Shown: positions 25,902 through 34,855, counted from the stretch's first letter. The stretch: 64,000 nucleotides of DNA from Azovibrio restrictus DSM 23866 (GCF_000429665.1 NZ_AUCH01000020.1:1-64000), one strand, 5' to 3'. The notes: generated from the letters alone by a model not told the origin. Translations and numbers: made by a program.

Positions 25902-26714
25902 ATGGCCTCCGTAATCAACACCAACGTTGCATCTCTCAACGCTCAGCGGAATCTGACCACCTCCCAGGGTTCCCTGAACCAGGCTCTGCAGCGCCTGTCC
26001 TCCGGTCTGCGCATCAACAGCGCCAAGGATGACGCCGCTGGTCTGGCCATTGCCGAAAAGATGCTCTCCCAGTCCCGCGGCATGACCGTGGCCATGCGTA
26101 ACGCCAACGACGGTATCTCCGCCGCCCAGACTGCTGAAGCCGGCCTGTCCGCCGTCAGCGGCCACCTGCAGCGGATGCGCGAACTGGCTGTGCAGGCTGC
26201 TTCCGGTCAGTACGACAGCACCAACCGCGCTGCTCTGGACAAGGAATTCCAGCAGCTGGCCAGTGAAATCACCCGCGCTGCGGACGCCACCAACTTCAAC
26301 GGCAAGAAGCTGCTGGACGGCACCTTCTCCGGTATCAGCTTCCAGGTCGGTGCCACGACCACTTCCGAGTCCAGCATCTCCGTGACCATCAGCTCGGTTG
26401 GCTCTACCGGTCTGGGCAACATCTCTTCCGCCGCCAGTGCCACGACCGCCATGTCCGCCCTGGATGCCGCGATCGAGAGTGTGAACACCGCCCGTGCTGA
26501 CCTGGGTGCCGTGCAGGCCCGTTTCGAAGGGGTGCTGGGACAACTGTCTGCCGCCCAGGAAAACACCGAAGCTGCCCGCAGCCGGATCATGGACACCGAC
26601 TACGCTGCTGAAACCGCCAAGCTGGCCCGGGCACAGATCCTGCAACAGGCTGGTACCGCCATGCTGGCCCAGGCCAACGCCTTGCCGCAGAACGTGCTCT
26701 CGCTCCTGCAGTAA
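25902..26714 (+). CDS. fliC: Flagellin 2
   Basis: 270 residues, nearly the same length as flagellin 1 and highly similar at both ends ([45 protein letters not shown]). The two differ mainly in the middle third, where this copy reads [22 protein letters not shown]. It lacks the final Gly of flagellin 1. Ribosome binding site GAAGGAG. A good sigma-28 promoter precedes it, in contrast to the sigma-54 type element of flagellin 1, and a hairpin terminator follows. It is probably the major late-class filament protein; which paralogue dominates cannot be told from sequence. Confidence 0.97.
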   Translation: MASVINTNVASLNAQRNLTTSQGSLNQALQRLSSGLRINSAKDDAAGLAIAEKMLSQSRGMTVAMRNANDGISAAQTAEAGLSAVSGHLQRMRELAVQAASGQYDSTNRAALDKEFQQLASEITRAADATNFNGKKLLDGTFSGISFQVGATTTSESSISVTISSVGSTGLGNISSAASATTAMSALDAAIESVNTARADLGAVQARFEGVLGQLSAAQENTEAARSRIMDTDYAAETAKLARAQILQQAGTAMLAQANALPQNVLSLLQ

Positions 26715-26741
26715 CGATCTCAGGTAGCAGCGCATGAAGCG

Positions 26742-26775
26742 GGTGCGGCGGCCAACAAGCTGCCGCACCCCTTTG
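26742..26775 (+). terminator. Terminator of fliC2
   Basis: Stem GGGTGCGGC (26742-26750) and GCCGCACCC (26763-26771) with a 12-base loop, followed by CTTT. Some read-through into flaG is likely since the T run is short. Confidence 0.7.
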
Positions 26776-26797
26776 GCGTATAGGCTAGGAGTAAATC

Positions 26798-27223
26798 ATG
26801 GACATCAATAGCATCGGCAGCCAGCTGCCCTTCCCCAGCCCAGCCCAGGGACCCAAGCCGCTCCCGGCCGCGCCTCAAGCAGCTCCTGATGCGGCCCCCG
26901 TTGCCAGCAGCAACATCACTGGAACCAGCCCCCGTCCAGCAGCGGAAACCGACGCAGCAGGCAAGAACAAGTCCGACGACCAGCAAAGCCAGGAGGCCTT
27001 CCGGCAAAAATTGCAGGAAAGCGTGGACGAGTTAAACGATTTCATCCAGCCCCATAACACTTCCCTGCGTTTTTCCATTGATGACGAGAGTGGCACCGTG
27101 GTTGTCAAGGTAACCGACAAGGAAACCCAGGAAGTCATCAAGCAGATTCCATCTGAAGAAGCACTGGAACTGGCCAAGGCCCTGGACAAACTGAAAGGCC
27201 TGCTGATTCAGCAACAGGCCTGA
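26798..27223 (+). CDS. flaG: FlaG family flagellar protein
   Basis: 141 residues. An N-terminal Pro/Ala-rich, poorly ordered part (about 1-65) is followed by the FlaG domain. That domain has VDELNDFIQPHNTSLRFS, then VVVKVTDKETQEVIKQIPSEE near the C-terminus, the family's most conserved block. FlaG influences filament length and assembly; its exact role is not settled. It sits in the usual place between flagellin and fliD. Ribosome binding site TAGGAG. Confidence 0.92.
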   Translation: MDINSIGSQLPFPSPAQGPKPLPAAPQAAPDAAPVASSNITGTSPRPAAETDAAGKNKSDDQQSQEAFRQKLQESVDELNDFIQPHNTSLRFSIDDESGTVVVKVTDKETQEVIKQIPSEEALELAKALDKLKGLLIQQQA

Positions 27224-27257
27224 ACCTGATTCACTGATTTTGAAATAGGAGGCAATC

Positions 27258-28640
27258 ATGGCCACCGTCACATCCCTTGGCGCCGGCTCCGGCCTGGAAC
27301 TGGAAGCCCTGGTCACCAATCTGATGGCCGTCGAACGCCAGCCGCTCAGCTCGCTGCAAAAGCAGGTTTCCTCCTACAACTCCAAGATTTCAGCGCTGGG
27401 AACCCTGAGCAGCAAGCTCAACAGCCTGCAGACTGCGGCCAAGGCCCTGGTTCCCAATGTCCTGCAAAGCGCTCTGCAGAAGTTCGCCAGTTACAGCGCC
27501 AGCCTGGGTGACACCAACATCGGCACCGTCACGGCCACTACCGGTGCCGTGGCCGGATCCTACAACCTCAACGTCACCCATCTGGCCCAGGCCCAGAAGG
27601 TCACCTCTGGCGTTCTACCCAGCACCCTGAATACCGGTACGCTCACCATCGATTTCGGCAGCGTCAGTGGCGGAGCATTCACCGCCGACCCCGACCGCCA
27701 GGCCACCATCAATATCACGACGGAGACAAATACTCCGGAAGGACTGCGTAACGCCATCAACCAGGCCAATATCGGCGTCAGTGCCACCATCGTAAACGGC
27801 ACCAACGGCCCGCAACTGGTTCTAACCGGCAGTGAGGGGGGGGACAAGGCTTTCAAGCTGAGCGGCATTTCCGGCCTGACCTATGACCCTGGCCCCAAGA
27901 CTGGCGACTTCAGCAACAACCAGGAAGCCCAGAACGCCGCCTTCACTGTGGATGGCATTGCTGCCACCAGCAACTCCAACACGGTTACCGGCGTCATTGA
28001 TGGCGTAACCCTGAATCTGGCCAAAACCGGTTCCACCACCCTCACGGTCAAACAGGACAACACCACCAATTTGAAGTCCGCCCTGGAAGGGTTTGTCAGC
28101 GCCTACAACAGCGCCGTGACCAGCATGACTTCCCTGGGGGCCTATAACAGTGAAACCAAGGTAGCCGGGGCCCTGCAGGGTAACCGCATCCTGCGCGAAG
28201 CCCAGAACACCTTGAGCAATCTGGTGTTCAACACCTCCTCCACTACCGACGGAGTAACCCAGAAGCTGTCTGATATCGGCATCTCCATCAAGGGCACGGA
28301 TGGAACCCTGTCGCTGGATTCCGCCAAGCTCGAAGCTGCCCTGACCAAGAACCCCAACGCTGTCGCCAATCTGGTGGCCAAGGTGGGCGACTCCTTTAGT
28401 GATAGTATTGACCGCATTACCGGTCTGGGTGGCAGCGTAGACATCAGCAAGACCAGCATGAAAAGCAGCATCAAGTTCCTGGAAGATCGCCAGGAGGCTT
28501 TGGAGCTGCGGCTGGTCTCCATTGAGGCCCGTTACAGAAAGCAGTTCAGCTCCCTGGATACCCTGGTGTCCACCATGAACACCACCAGCACCTACCTGAC
28601 GAATCAACTCGCCTCCTTGAACTCATCTAAGAGCAAATGA
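27258..28640 (+). CDS. fliD: Flagellar filament cap protein FliD (HAP2)
   Basis: Caps the growing filament and promotes flagellin folding and insertion. 460 residues. The N-terminal FliD_N region has GAGSGLELEALVTNLMAVERQPL. The C-terminal FliD_C region has LKSALEGFVSAYNSAVTSM and ends in a coiled-coil-like YLTNQLASLNSSKSK. Ribosome binding site AGGAGG, 35 bases after flaG. Its stop overlaps the fliS start (ATGA), so the cap and the flagellin chaperone are co-translated. Confidence 0.96.
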   Translation: MATVTSLGAGSGLELEALVTNLMAVERQPLSSLQKQVSSYNSKISALGTLSSKLNSLQTAAKALVPNVLQSALQKFASYSASLGDTNIGTVTATTGAVAGSYNLNVTHLAQAQKVTSGVLPSTLNTGTLTIDFGSVSGGAFTADPDRQATINITTETNTPEGLRNAINQANIGVSATIVNGTNGPQLVLTGSEGGDKAFKLSGISGLTYDPGPKTGDFSNNQEAQNAAFTVDGIAATSNSNTVTGVIDGVTLNLAKTGSTTLTVKQDNTTNLKSALEGFVSAYNSAVTSMTSLGAYNSETKVAGALQGNRILREAQNTLSNLVFNTSSTTDGVTQKLSDIGISIKGTDGTLSLDSAKLEAALTKNPNAVANLVAKVGDSFSDSIDRITGLGGSVDISKTSMKSSIKFLEDRQEALELRLVSIEARYRKQFSSLDTLVSTMNTTSTYLTNQLASLNSSKSK

Positions 28641-29050
28641 TGTTTGGCAGCGCCTACAATCCCGCCAATACCTACGCCGAACTCAGCCGGGAGTCGGATG
28701 TACGCTCCGCTGACCCCCATCGGCTGATCATCCTGCTGTTTGAAGGCGCGGAAAGCGCCATCGGCGTTGCCCGCCTGCATGCCGAGAACGGCAACGTGGC
28801 AGAGCGGGGCAGCAACATCTCCAAAGCCATCGACATCATCGCCAACGGCCTGAAAGCCAGCCTGGACATCGAGCAGGGTGGGGAGCTGGCGGAACGCTTG
28901 GCTGCACTTTACGACTACATGGTGTCACGCCTGCTATGGGCAAACATGAAGAACGACATTCCCACCATGCTGGAAGTCCAGTCCCTGCTGGCCGAAATTC
29001 ATGACGCCTGGAGCCAGATCGAACCCGGCAAACAGCAGAAGAATCCCTGA
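28637..29050 (+). CDS. fliS: Flagellin export chaperone FliS
   Basis: Binds the flagellin C-terminus in the cytoplasm and prevents premature polymerisation. 137 residues. The family features NPANTYAELSRESDV, PHRLIILLFEGAESAI and the helical body with IDIIANGLKASLDIEQGGELA are visible. The start is ATG 28637, overlapping fliD (a second ATG is at 28640). Confidence 0.95.
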   Translation: MMFGSAYNPANTYAELSRESDVRSADPHRLIILLFEGAESAIGVARLHAENGNVAERGSNISKAIDIIANGLKASLDIEQGGELAERLAALYDYMVSRLLWANMKNDIPTMLEVQSLLAEIHDAWSQIEPGKQQKNP

Positions 29051-29053
29051 GAC

Positions 29054-29326
29054 ATGGCAAACGCCCCCTACCAGACCCTGGAGCTCATCACCGCCGAACT
29101 GAAGAAGCGTGCGGAAGCCGGGGACTGGGAAACCGCCGCCCAGATCGCCGTGCAACTGGGCGCCCAGCTTCAGCCAGGACGCTTTCCTGCCGCCACCCCC
29201 TCGGACCGGGCTGCCATTGAAGCCAGCCTCGCCCATATTGCCGCCATCACCGAACGAGCCGGCCCCTTGCATACAGACATTGCCTGTCTGCTCAAGGCCT
29301 TCGGTCCCGCCCAGCCAGAAAAGTAA
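29054..29326 (+). CDS. FliT-like small flagellar protein
   Basis: 90 residues, helical and acidic/neutral, starting MANAPYQTLELITAELKKRA. It lies four bases after fliS, the place of fliT in many flagellar operons. FliT proteins are chaperones for FliD. Similarity is mainly by size, position and helical content, so the assignment is tentative. Confidence 0.6.
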   Translation: MANAPYQTLELITAELKKRAEAGDWETAAQIAVQLGAQLQPGRFPAATPSDRAAIEASLAHIAAITERAGPLHTDIACLLKAFGPAQPEK

Positions 29327-29335
29327 AGCCCGGGC

Positions 29336-30487
29336 ATGATCCCCGCAGACGTTGCCTCCCGCCTCCGGCTGGTCAACGACCTGGTCACCCAGCCCACGGC
29401 ACCGACCCAGAAGCTCACCGACGCCCTGAGTGACTTCGTTCCCGGGCAACGGGTCATGGCCACGATTCAGGCTTTGCTTCCCAATGGCACCTACCGGGCC
29501 ATGATCGCCCAACGGGACATCACCCTGGCCCTGCCCTTTGCCGCCAAAGCCGGGGACGCCCTGGAACTGGAAGTGGTGGACTCCAACGGCAAGCTGGCCC
29601 TGGCCGTCGTGGCAGGCAACAAGCAGGCCGCCGGAGACCCGGGCGACGACGCCTCTGTCGCCACCCGGCTGACGACCACCGGCCGCCTGATCGGCGACTT
29701 GCTGGCCGGCATGGATAAAGAGGGAGGCAAGCGCCCGCAGCCCGCTCCCCTCAACAACGCCCAACCGGTAGTCACCCGCTTTCCTGAAAATGCCGCCGAC
29801 CTGGCCCCCGCCCTGAAATCTGCCCTGAGCACCAGCGGCATGTTCTATGAAGCCCACCAGGCCCGCTGGGTTCAAGGCAAGGTGCCGACGGAAACCCTGC
29901 TCCAGGAACCCCAGGGCCGCCTCTCCCCGGCGGCCCACGCCCTGGTGCAGCAGAGTACGGAAAACGGCTCCCGCACCAACACCACTGCCCCCCATCAGGC
30001 GAACACCAGCCCAGCAGCAACGCATACCGCCTCCAGCAGCAACGCCCCTGCCCCCACCCTGACGGACAGCGGCGCCCTCAGGGTCGGCATGGGCCAGGTA
30101 ATCGCCAGCGAACTCACGCCCCTGGTCCAACAGCAACTGGAAGCCCTGGCCACCAACACCTACGTCTGGCAGGGGCAGATCTGGCCCGGTCAGACCATGC
30201 ACTGGGAAATCGTCGAAGAAGATGGCGGGCAGCAGGAAAGAGCGGGCGAAAACACGGCAGCCAACTGGACAACCCATCTACGCCTGGAGCTCCCCAGCCT
30301 GGGAGGCCTGGACGCCACCCTCAGACTGCAGGGCGGCAAGGAGATTGAAATCACCGTGCGCACCCAGGATGATGCGGCACGCCAACGGCTGAACGCCGCC
30401 AATGCTCCGCTGCAGGAACAATTCGAGACTGCCGGCCTGAAGCTCAGATCCCTCGCCATTACCCGCCATGTCAGACAGGAAGAGTGA
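29336..30487 (+). CDS. FliK-like protein (second hook-length-control type protein)
   Basis: 383 residues. The N-terminal half begins IPADVASRLRLVNDLV and PGQRVMATIQALLPNGTY. A disordered Thr/Ala/Ser-rich linker spans about 205-245. The C-terminal domain (about 285-380: LRLELPSLGGLDATLRLQGGKEIEITV, then LNAANAPLQEQFETAGLKLRSL) resembles FliK's Flg_hook domain, which contacts FlhB. The canonical FliK is at 40252. Its 3' end overlaps an FlhB-C-terminus-like gene, so this pair mirrors the FliK-FlhB specificity switch. Function unproven. Confidence 0.75.
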   Translation: MIPADVASRLRLVNDLVTQPTAPTQKLTDALSDFVPGQRVMATIQALLPNGTYRAMIAQRDITLALPFAAKAGDALELEVVDSNGKLALAVVAGNKQAAGDPGDDASVATRLTTTGRLIGDLLAGMDKEGGKRPQPAPLNNAQPVVTRFPENAADLAPALKSALSTSGMFYEAHQARWVQGKVPTETLLQEPQGRLSPAAHALVQQSTENGSRTNTTAPHQANTSPAATHTASSSNAPAPTLTDSGALRVGMGQVIASELTPLVQQQLEALATNTYVWQGQIWPGQTMHWEIVEEDGGQQERAGENTAANWTTHLRLELPSLGGLDATLRLQGGKEIEITVRTQDDAARQRLNAANAPLQEQFETAGLKLRSLAITRHVRQEE

Positions 30488-30803
30488 ACAGCAGCGGGAA
30501 GCCGTTGCCCTGGCCTACCGTCAGACCGACGCCGCTCCCCGGGTCGTGGCCAAGGGACGGGGGCTGATTGCCGAAGAAATCATTTCCAAGGCCAAGGAAC
30601 ACGGCGTGTATGTCCACGAATCACCGGAACTGCTGTCCCTGCTGGTCCAGGTGGACCTGGACGAACACATCCCCAGCCAGCTCTACCTGGCAGTAGCCGA
30701 ACTTCTCGCCTGGCTGTACCGGGTCGAACATGGGGAAAACGGGCTTCCTCCCCCCCAGTTGCCCCTACCCCCCCGGCCGGCTCCCCAGGAACAAACCTCC
30801 TGA
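30468..30803 (+). CDS. FlhB C-terminal-domain homologue (FhlB-like)
   Basis: 111 residues, soluble. VALAYRQTDAAPRVVAKGRGLIAEEIISKAKEHGVYVHESPELLSLL matches the segment after the NPTH cleavage site of FlhB, but no NPTH motif and no membrane helices are present, as in the FhlB proteins known beside flagellar genes. A Pro-rich tail follows. It overlaps the FliK-like gene by 20 bases. It may act as an export-gate accessory or substitute for the cleaved FlhB C-domain. Confidence 0.85.
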   Translation: MSDRKSEQQREAVALAYRQTDAAPRVVAKGRGLIAEEIISKAKEHGVYVHESPELLSLLVQVDLDEHIPSQLYLAVAELLAWLYRVEHGENGLPPPQLPLPPRPAPQEQTS

Positions 30804-30887
30804 GCCGAACCGCCAGATGACGCGGCAGCGCCCTTCTCATGCCTTTTTGATTTAAACTCAACGAGCCCTGGATTCATAGAACATCAC

Positions 30888-31667
30888 ATGTCAGAAACAG
30901 AAACGGCTCGTTCCCCCCTGGAACTGGAAGAAGCCGACGCCTACAGCCAGTATCTGCTGCACTCGCCAACCGAAGTAGCCTTCGTGTTGCGCAACGCCAT
31001 GCAGAAGGGCTGCATGATGACGGTATATTTCGACATGGGACAGTCCTTTTTCCTGACTTCCTTGCTGCAGGTCACTCCCAAGGGCATTGTGCTCGACTAC
31101 GGCAGCGACGAAGACACCAACCGTCGCGCCCTGAAAGCTGGCCGCCTGATCTGTACCACCAGTGTGGACAAGGTGAAGGTCCAGTTCGCCCTGGACTCCC
31201 TGTCCCTCGTGAACCACGAGGGCAGCCCGGCCTTTTTCAGCCCATTGCCGGCCAACCTGCTGCGCCTGCAGCGCCGGGAATACTTCCGTGTCAGCACCCC
31301 CATCGCCAACCCCCTCAAGTGTGAAATCCAGGTCAGCACGGAAACCGGAGGGATTACGGCACAACAGATTCCCCTGCTCGACATCAGTGCCGGGGGCATG
31401 GGCCTCATGGCGGCCGTTGACCAGGCCCAGTATTTTGGTCGGGGCTCGGTATTCCGGAACTGTGTGCTGACCCTGCCGGATGACGGCCCGATCAAAGTGG
31501 ACCTGGAGGTGCGCAACCTGTTCGAGGTCACCACCCGCAACGGCAGCCGATATTTCCGGGTTGGTTGCGAGTTCCTGGACCTGCCTGGCCTGTTGCTCAC
31601 CATGATCCAACGCTACATCACCCGCCTGGAACGGGAACGCAAGGCCCGGATCAGCGGCCTGGAATGA
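30888..31667 (+). CDS. ycgR: Flagellar brake protein, YcgR type with PilZ domain
   Basis: Binds c-di-GMP and slows the flagellar motor. 259 residues. The N-terminal YcgR domain covers about 15-125. The PilZ domain (about 128-245) has the RxxxR motif in LQRREYFRV and the D-x-S-x-x-G motif in LLDISAGGMG, which contact the ligand. Ribosome binding site is weak. A diguanylate cyclase is encoded at 521-2281. A hairpin terminator follows. Confidence 0.93.
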   Translation: MSETETARSPLELEEADAYSQYLLHSPTEVAFVLRNAMQKGCMMTVYFDMGQSFFLTSLLQVTPKGIVLDYGSDEDTNRRALKAGRLICTTSVDKVKVQFALDSLSLVNHEGSPAFFSPLPANLLRLQRREYFRVSTPIANPLKCEIQVSTETGGITAQQIPLLDISAGGMGLMAAVDQAQYFGRGSVFRNCVLTLPDDGPIKVDLEVRNLFEVTTRNGSRYFRVGCEFLDLPGLLLTMIQRYITRLERERKARISGLE

Positions 31668-31668
31668 A

Positions 31669-31697
31669 AATGGGCGCCTTGCAGGCGCCCATTCTGT
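31669..31697. terminator. Bidirectional terminator between ycgR and fliE
   Basis: Stem ATGGGCGCC / GGCGCCCAT with loop TTGCA, flanked by AA and TT. It is followed by TTCTGTTG on the plus strand, and by A-rich sequence that reads as T on the minus strand. It lies between the convergent ycgR and fliE genes. Confidence 0.75.
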
Positions 31698-31719
31698 TGC
31701 TGCCAGCCTTGCTGCCGGC

Positions 31720-32043
31720 TCAAACCTGCATATTCATCACATCCTGATAGGCACTCACCAGCCGGTTACGGACCTGAACCATTTCCTGGAAGGAAATACT
31801 GGCCGTCTGCAAAGCGGCCATCACCTCGTGCAGGTTCTGCTCACTGTCCCCGGCGGCAAGATTTTCCGCCATCTGGGTGGCCTGCTTCTGGGCGTTGTTC
31901 ACCTGGTCGATGGAGCTCTTGAGCACCTGGGCAAAATCCACGCCCCCCGCTGCCGCGCCGCTCTCCGCAGGCTTGCTGCCGCCAGCCTGGGTTGCCGTAC
32001 TGCGCAAAACGCTCAGCATCTGTTCAATGCCTTGAGTGTCCAT
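31720..32043 (-). CDS. fliE: Flagellar hook-basal body protein FliE
   Basis: Connects the MS ring to the rod. 107 residues. The C-terminal block ISFQEMVQVRNRLVSAYQDVMNMQV is the family signature, and DFAQVLKSSIDQVNNAQ matches the centre. The start at 32043 (MDTQGIEQ) has GGAG seven bases upstream; an ATG at 32055 precedes that site and is less likely. It stands alone on the minus strand, separated from fliF by fleSR, with its own sigma-54 type promoter. Confidence 0.95.
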   Translation of the reverse strand: MDTQGIEQMLSVLRSTATQAGGSKPAESGAAAGGVDFAQVLKSSIDQVNNAQKQATQMAENLAAGDSEQNLHEVMAALQTASISFQEMVQVRNRLVSAYQDVMNMQV

Positions 32044-32085
32044 GATGAACTCCAATAAATCCGTCTAGTTGCCTGGAACAGTTAC

Positions 32086-32101
32086 AGCAAATTTCAAGCC
32101 A
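32086..32101 (-). promoter_or_regulatory. Sigma-54 promoter of fliE
   Basis: On the minus strand TGGCTTGAAATTTGCT gives GG, ten bases, GC at the -24/-12 spacing, about 45 bases upstream of the fliE start. It lies in the gap between fleR and fliE. Confidence 0.75.
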
Positions 32102-32109
32102 GGAAACCA

Positions 32110-33510
32110 TCACTCCTGAAAATAGCCTTCTTCCTTGTACTGCTTGAGCTTGTAGCGCAGGGTCCGCTCGGAGATGCCGAGACGCTCCACTGCCACCTTG
32201 CGGGACCCATTGACTTCGGCAAGGGTTTTCAGGATATGTTCCCGCTCCAGGTCCTTCATATTATCGACCCTTTTTTCCGCTTCCAGCGGTTTTTCTTCAC
32301 GCTTGTCCGAGGCCGCCGCCACTGGAGCCAGCCCGGTCTCCTGGGCCCCAGCCAGTGTCACAGGCATGGCCGAGAGAGGGCGGGCCTGCAGCCCCAGATG
32401 CTCGGGTCCGATGAGGTTGCCCGGGGCCAGGATCATGGCTCGTTGCACCACGTTTTCCAGCTCCCGGACGTTGCCGGGCCAGAGGTGGGCACGCAAGGCT
32501 AGCTCGGCCAGGGGAGAAAACACCAGTCCCTGACGCCCGATCTGGACCCCGTGCTCCACCAGGAAATGCCGGGCCAGGGGCACGATGTCTTCGGGCCGCT
32601 GGCGCAGGGCCGGAATCAGGATGGGGAAGACATTGAGCCGGTAATACAGATCCTCCCGAAACACGCCCTTGCTCACGGCCTCGGCCATGTCCCGGTTCGA
32701 AGTGGCCACGATGCGGATGTTCAGGCTCACCGGCTTCTTGCCCCCGACCCGCTCCACCTCCCGCTCCTGCAATACCCGCAACAACTTGGCCTGCAGGGCC
32801 AGGGGCATTTCCGTCACTTCGTCGAGCAGCAGGGTGCCGTCCTGGGCCTGCTCGAATTTCCCGGCCTGGGCACTCTGGGCACCGGTAAAAGCTCCCTTCT
32901 CGTAACCGAACAGGGTGGCTTCGAGGAGGCTCTCGGGAATCGCCGCGCAGTTGATCGCCACGAAAGGTCCCTGAGCCCGGGAGGAGTTGCGGTGAATGAA
33001 GCGGGCCACCACTTCCTTGCCGACGCCAGACTCTCCTGTGAGCAGCACCGTGGCGTCGGTCTGGGCCACCCTTGCGGCAATCCCGAACAGGTTGGCGCTG
33101 GCCGGGTCGTAGGCCACCACATCGGTGATGGCGCCCGGTTCCGGCAGGGCGTACTTGTCCACCTGAGCCAGCAGGGCGCCAGGTTCAAAGGGTTTGAGCA
33201 GGAAATCGCAGGCCCCGGAGCGCATGGCCTCCACGGCCCGGTCCACGTCCGCATACGCGGTCATCAGAAGCACCGGCAGCCGGGGATGACGCAGACGGAT
33301 CTCCTTGAGCAGCGTAATGCCGTCCATAGGCATCATGCGCACGTCGCTGACCACGATGGAAACCTTTTCCCGGGCCAGGATATCCAGGGCTTCCTCACCC
33401 CCCGGGGCGCTCAGCACCGGCCGGCCAGCCAGTTCCAGCGTGTCGCTGATGGCTTCGCGCAGATTCGGGTCATCCTCCACGACCAGAATGGTCTGGCTCT
33501 TGTCACTCAT
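32110..33510 (-). CDS. fleR: Sigma-54-dependent response regulator FleR/FlrC
   Basis: Activates mid-class flagellar genes with sigma-54 RNA polymerase. 466 residues. The receiver domain has the acidic pair Asp13-Asp14 and the phospho-acceptor Asp56 in VVSDVRMMPMDG. The AAA+ domain has Walker A GESGVGKE, the sigma-54-contacting GAFTGA loop, and LLLDEV. A C-terminal Fis-type helix-turn-helix (NGSRKVAVERLGISERTLRYKLK) binds DNA. Its ATG overlaps the fleS stop (ATGA), so kinase and regulator are coupled. The -24/-12 elements before fliE, fliK, flgB and fliC1 are likely targets. Confidence 0.93.
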   Translation of the reverse strand: MSDKSQTILVVEDDPNLREAISDTLELAGRPVLSAPGGEEALDILAREKVSIVVSDVRMMPMDGITLLKEIRLRHPRLPVLLMTAYADVDRAVEAMRSGACDFLLKPFEPGALLAQVDKYALPEPGAITDVVAYDPASANLFGIAARVAQTDATVLLTGESGVGKEVVARFIHRNSSRAQGPFVAINCAAIPESLLEATLFGYEKGAFTGAQSAQAGKFEQAQDGTLLLDEVTEMPLALQAKLLRVLQEREVERVGGKKPVSLNIRIVATSNRDMAEAVSKGVFREDLYYRLNVFPILIPALRQRPEDIVPLARHFLVEHGVQIGRQGLVFSPLAELALRAHLWPGNVRELENVVQRAMILAPGNLIGPEHLGLQARPLSAMPVTLAGAQETGLAPVAAASDKREEKPLEAEKRVDNMKDLEREHILKTLAEVNGSRKVAVERLGISERTLRYKLKQYKEEGYFQE

Positions 33511-34706
33511 GAATGCATGTCCTCCCTGGACTGGGATTGTACCGGCAGACGCAATACGAATTCTGCGCCACTGCCGGGTTCGGAACTGACCTGCAGGCTG
33601 CCGCCATGGGCCCGGGCGACACCCAGGGCGATCGGCAGCCCCAGGCCCGTTCCCTGGCTCCGGGTGGTGAAGAAAGGCTCGAAAATCCTCGCCTGCATCT
33701 CCGCCGGAATACCTGGCCCTTCGTCCGCCACCGCCACCTGGATTTCGTCCTCGCCATACCAGGCGGAAAGGCGGATGCTGCCCCCGGGATCGCTCACCTG
33801 CAAGGCATTTTCCAGCAGGCTCACCAAGGCGCCGAACAGGGCTTTACGCCCCCCGACTATGACCGCCCCGGGGCAACGATCATCCATCTCCAGCCGGACC
33901 CCGTGCTCCTTCAGCAGGGGCTCCAGGGTCTGAGCCACTTCCGCCAGCAGATCGGACACCCCGATCACGTCCCGGCCTATGCTCTCGCCCCGGGCAAACA
34001 GCAGCACGTCCTGGATCAAGCGCTCCAGGCGGCGCAACTGGGCCACGGTCTTGTCGGCAAAACGGCGCCTGGCCTCTTCGCCCAGCTCCGCCTGCCCCAG
34101 GTTGCCCGCGTAAAGGAGGGCCGTGGCCAACGGCGTGCGCAGCTGATGGGCCAGGGAAGCCGCCATTTCCCCCATGGCCGCCAGACGCTGATTGCGTTCC
34201 AGCTCGCTTTTCATCTGATGGGCGGCAGAAATGTCGTGCAGCAGCAGCAACTTGCCGCCGGAAGAATCCAGGGGACTCTCCGCCAGGCTCAGGCGCCGCC
34301 CGTCCAGCTGCCACTCCCCCAGGGTCAGGGTGGGCTCCAGATGGGCCCTCGCCACATCGCCCCAGTGCCGCCCCTCCAGCTCGTCACCGAGCAGTTGCCG
34401 GGCCACGGGATTAGCCTCGGTGATGCTGGCCTGACCGTCCAGCACCACCACCCCCGCTGGCAAGGCATTGAGCAACAGGCTGAGACGCTCCGAGAGGGCT
34501 TCCTTTTCCCGATACTGACGCCGCAGCTCCCCGTTCGCCACCGCCAGCTCCTCCGTCAGGGAGGCCACTTTCTGCTGCAGGGTGGCATAAGCCTGGGTCA
34601 GCTCGGCGGAAACCTGGTTAAACAGATCAAAGGCCCGCTGCAACTCCAGGGCCTTGGCATCGGCCACCGCCGGCTGGGTTGGAGCATGAGGAGGAGCAAG
34701 GGACAT
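33507..34706 (-). CDS. fleS: Sensor histidine kinase FleS/FlrB
   Basis: Cytoplasmic kinase for FleR; about 399 residues, no membrane segments. An N-terminal coiled-coil-like stretch (about 15-80) is followed by a PAS-like region (LNALPAGVVVLDGQASITEAN). The HisKA domain has the phospho-acceptor His in SLAHQLRTPLATAL. The ATPase domain has the N box around LVSLLENALQVSD, then VADEGPGIP and GTGLGLPIA. ATG 34706 is preferred over an in-frame TTG at 34745. The region upstream up to fliF (34707-34855) is A+T richer than its surroundings and divergent. Confidence 0.9.
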   Translation of the reverse strand: MSLAPPHAPTQPAVADAKALELQRAFDLFNQVSAELTQAYATLQQKVASLTEELAVANGELRRQYREKEALSERLSLLLNALPAGVVVLDGQASITEANPVARQLLGDELEGRHWGDVARAHLEPTLTLGEWQLDGRRLSLAESPLDSSGGKLLLLHDISAAHQMKSELERNQRLAAMGEMAASLAHQLRTPLATALLYAGNLGQAELGEEARRRFADKTVAQLRRLERLIQDVLLFARGESIGRDVIGVSDLLAEVAQTLEPLLKEHGVRLEMDDRCPGAVIVGGRKALFGALVSLLENALQVSDPGGSIRLSAWYGEDEIQVAVADEGPGIPAEMQARIFEPFFTTRSQGTGLGLPIALGVARAHGGSLQVSSEPGSGAEFVLRLPVQSQSREDMHS

Positions 34707-34745
34707 GGGTTCGGCGCGGGAAGAATAATCGGGAAGAGGCGGCAA

Positions 34746-34855
34746 GAAGTGCCGGGTAATAGTAGAATAATTCTCGGGAAAATTCCCTTCCTAGTTGATT
34801 ATTCGCATACTTCCCGCTTAACCCACGGACTCAGCGCAAGCAGAAACACCACTCA
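34746..34855. promoter_or_regulatory. Divergent fleS-fliF intergenic region
   Basis: An A+T-rich gap between divergent operons. It contains a short inverted repeat GGGAA-AA-TTCCC near 34777-34788 and several TA-rich words (TAGAATAATT) that could serve as -10 boxes. No -24/-12 element of correct spacing and no clear sigma-28 site was found. The promoters of both operons must lie here, but I cannot fix them. Confidence 0.35.

Noticed and set aside
34741..34757. GG and GC pairs resembling a -24/-12 promoter before fleS and fliF
   Set aside because: The spacing between GG and GC is eight bases instead of ten, so it should not be recognised by sigma-54.
34829..34853. Minus-strand TGGTGTTTCTGCTTGC as a sigma-54 site for fleS
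   Set aside because: The GG-GC spacing is eleven bases, and the site lies far from the fleS start.
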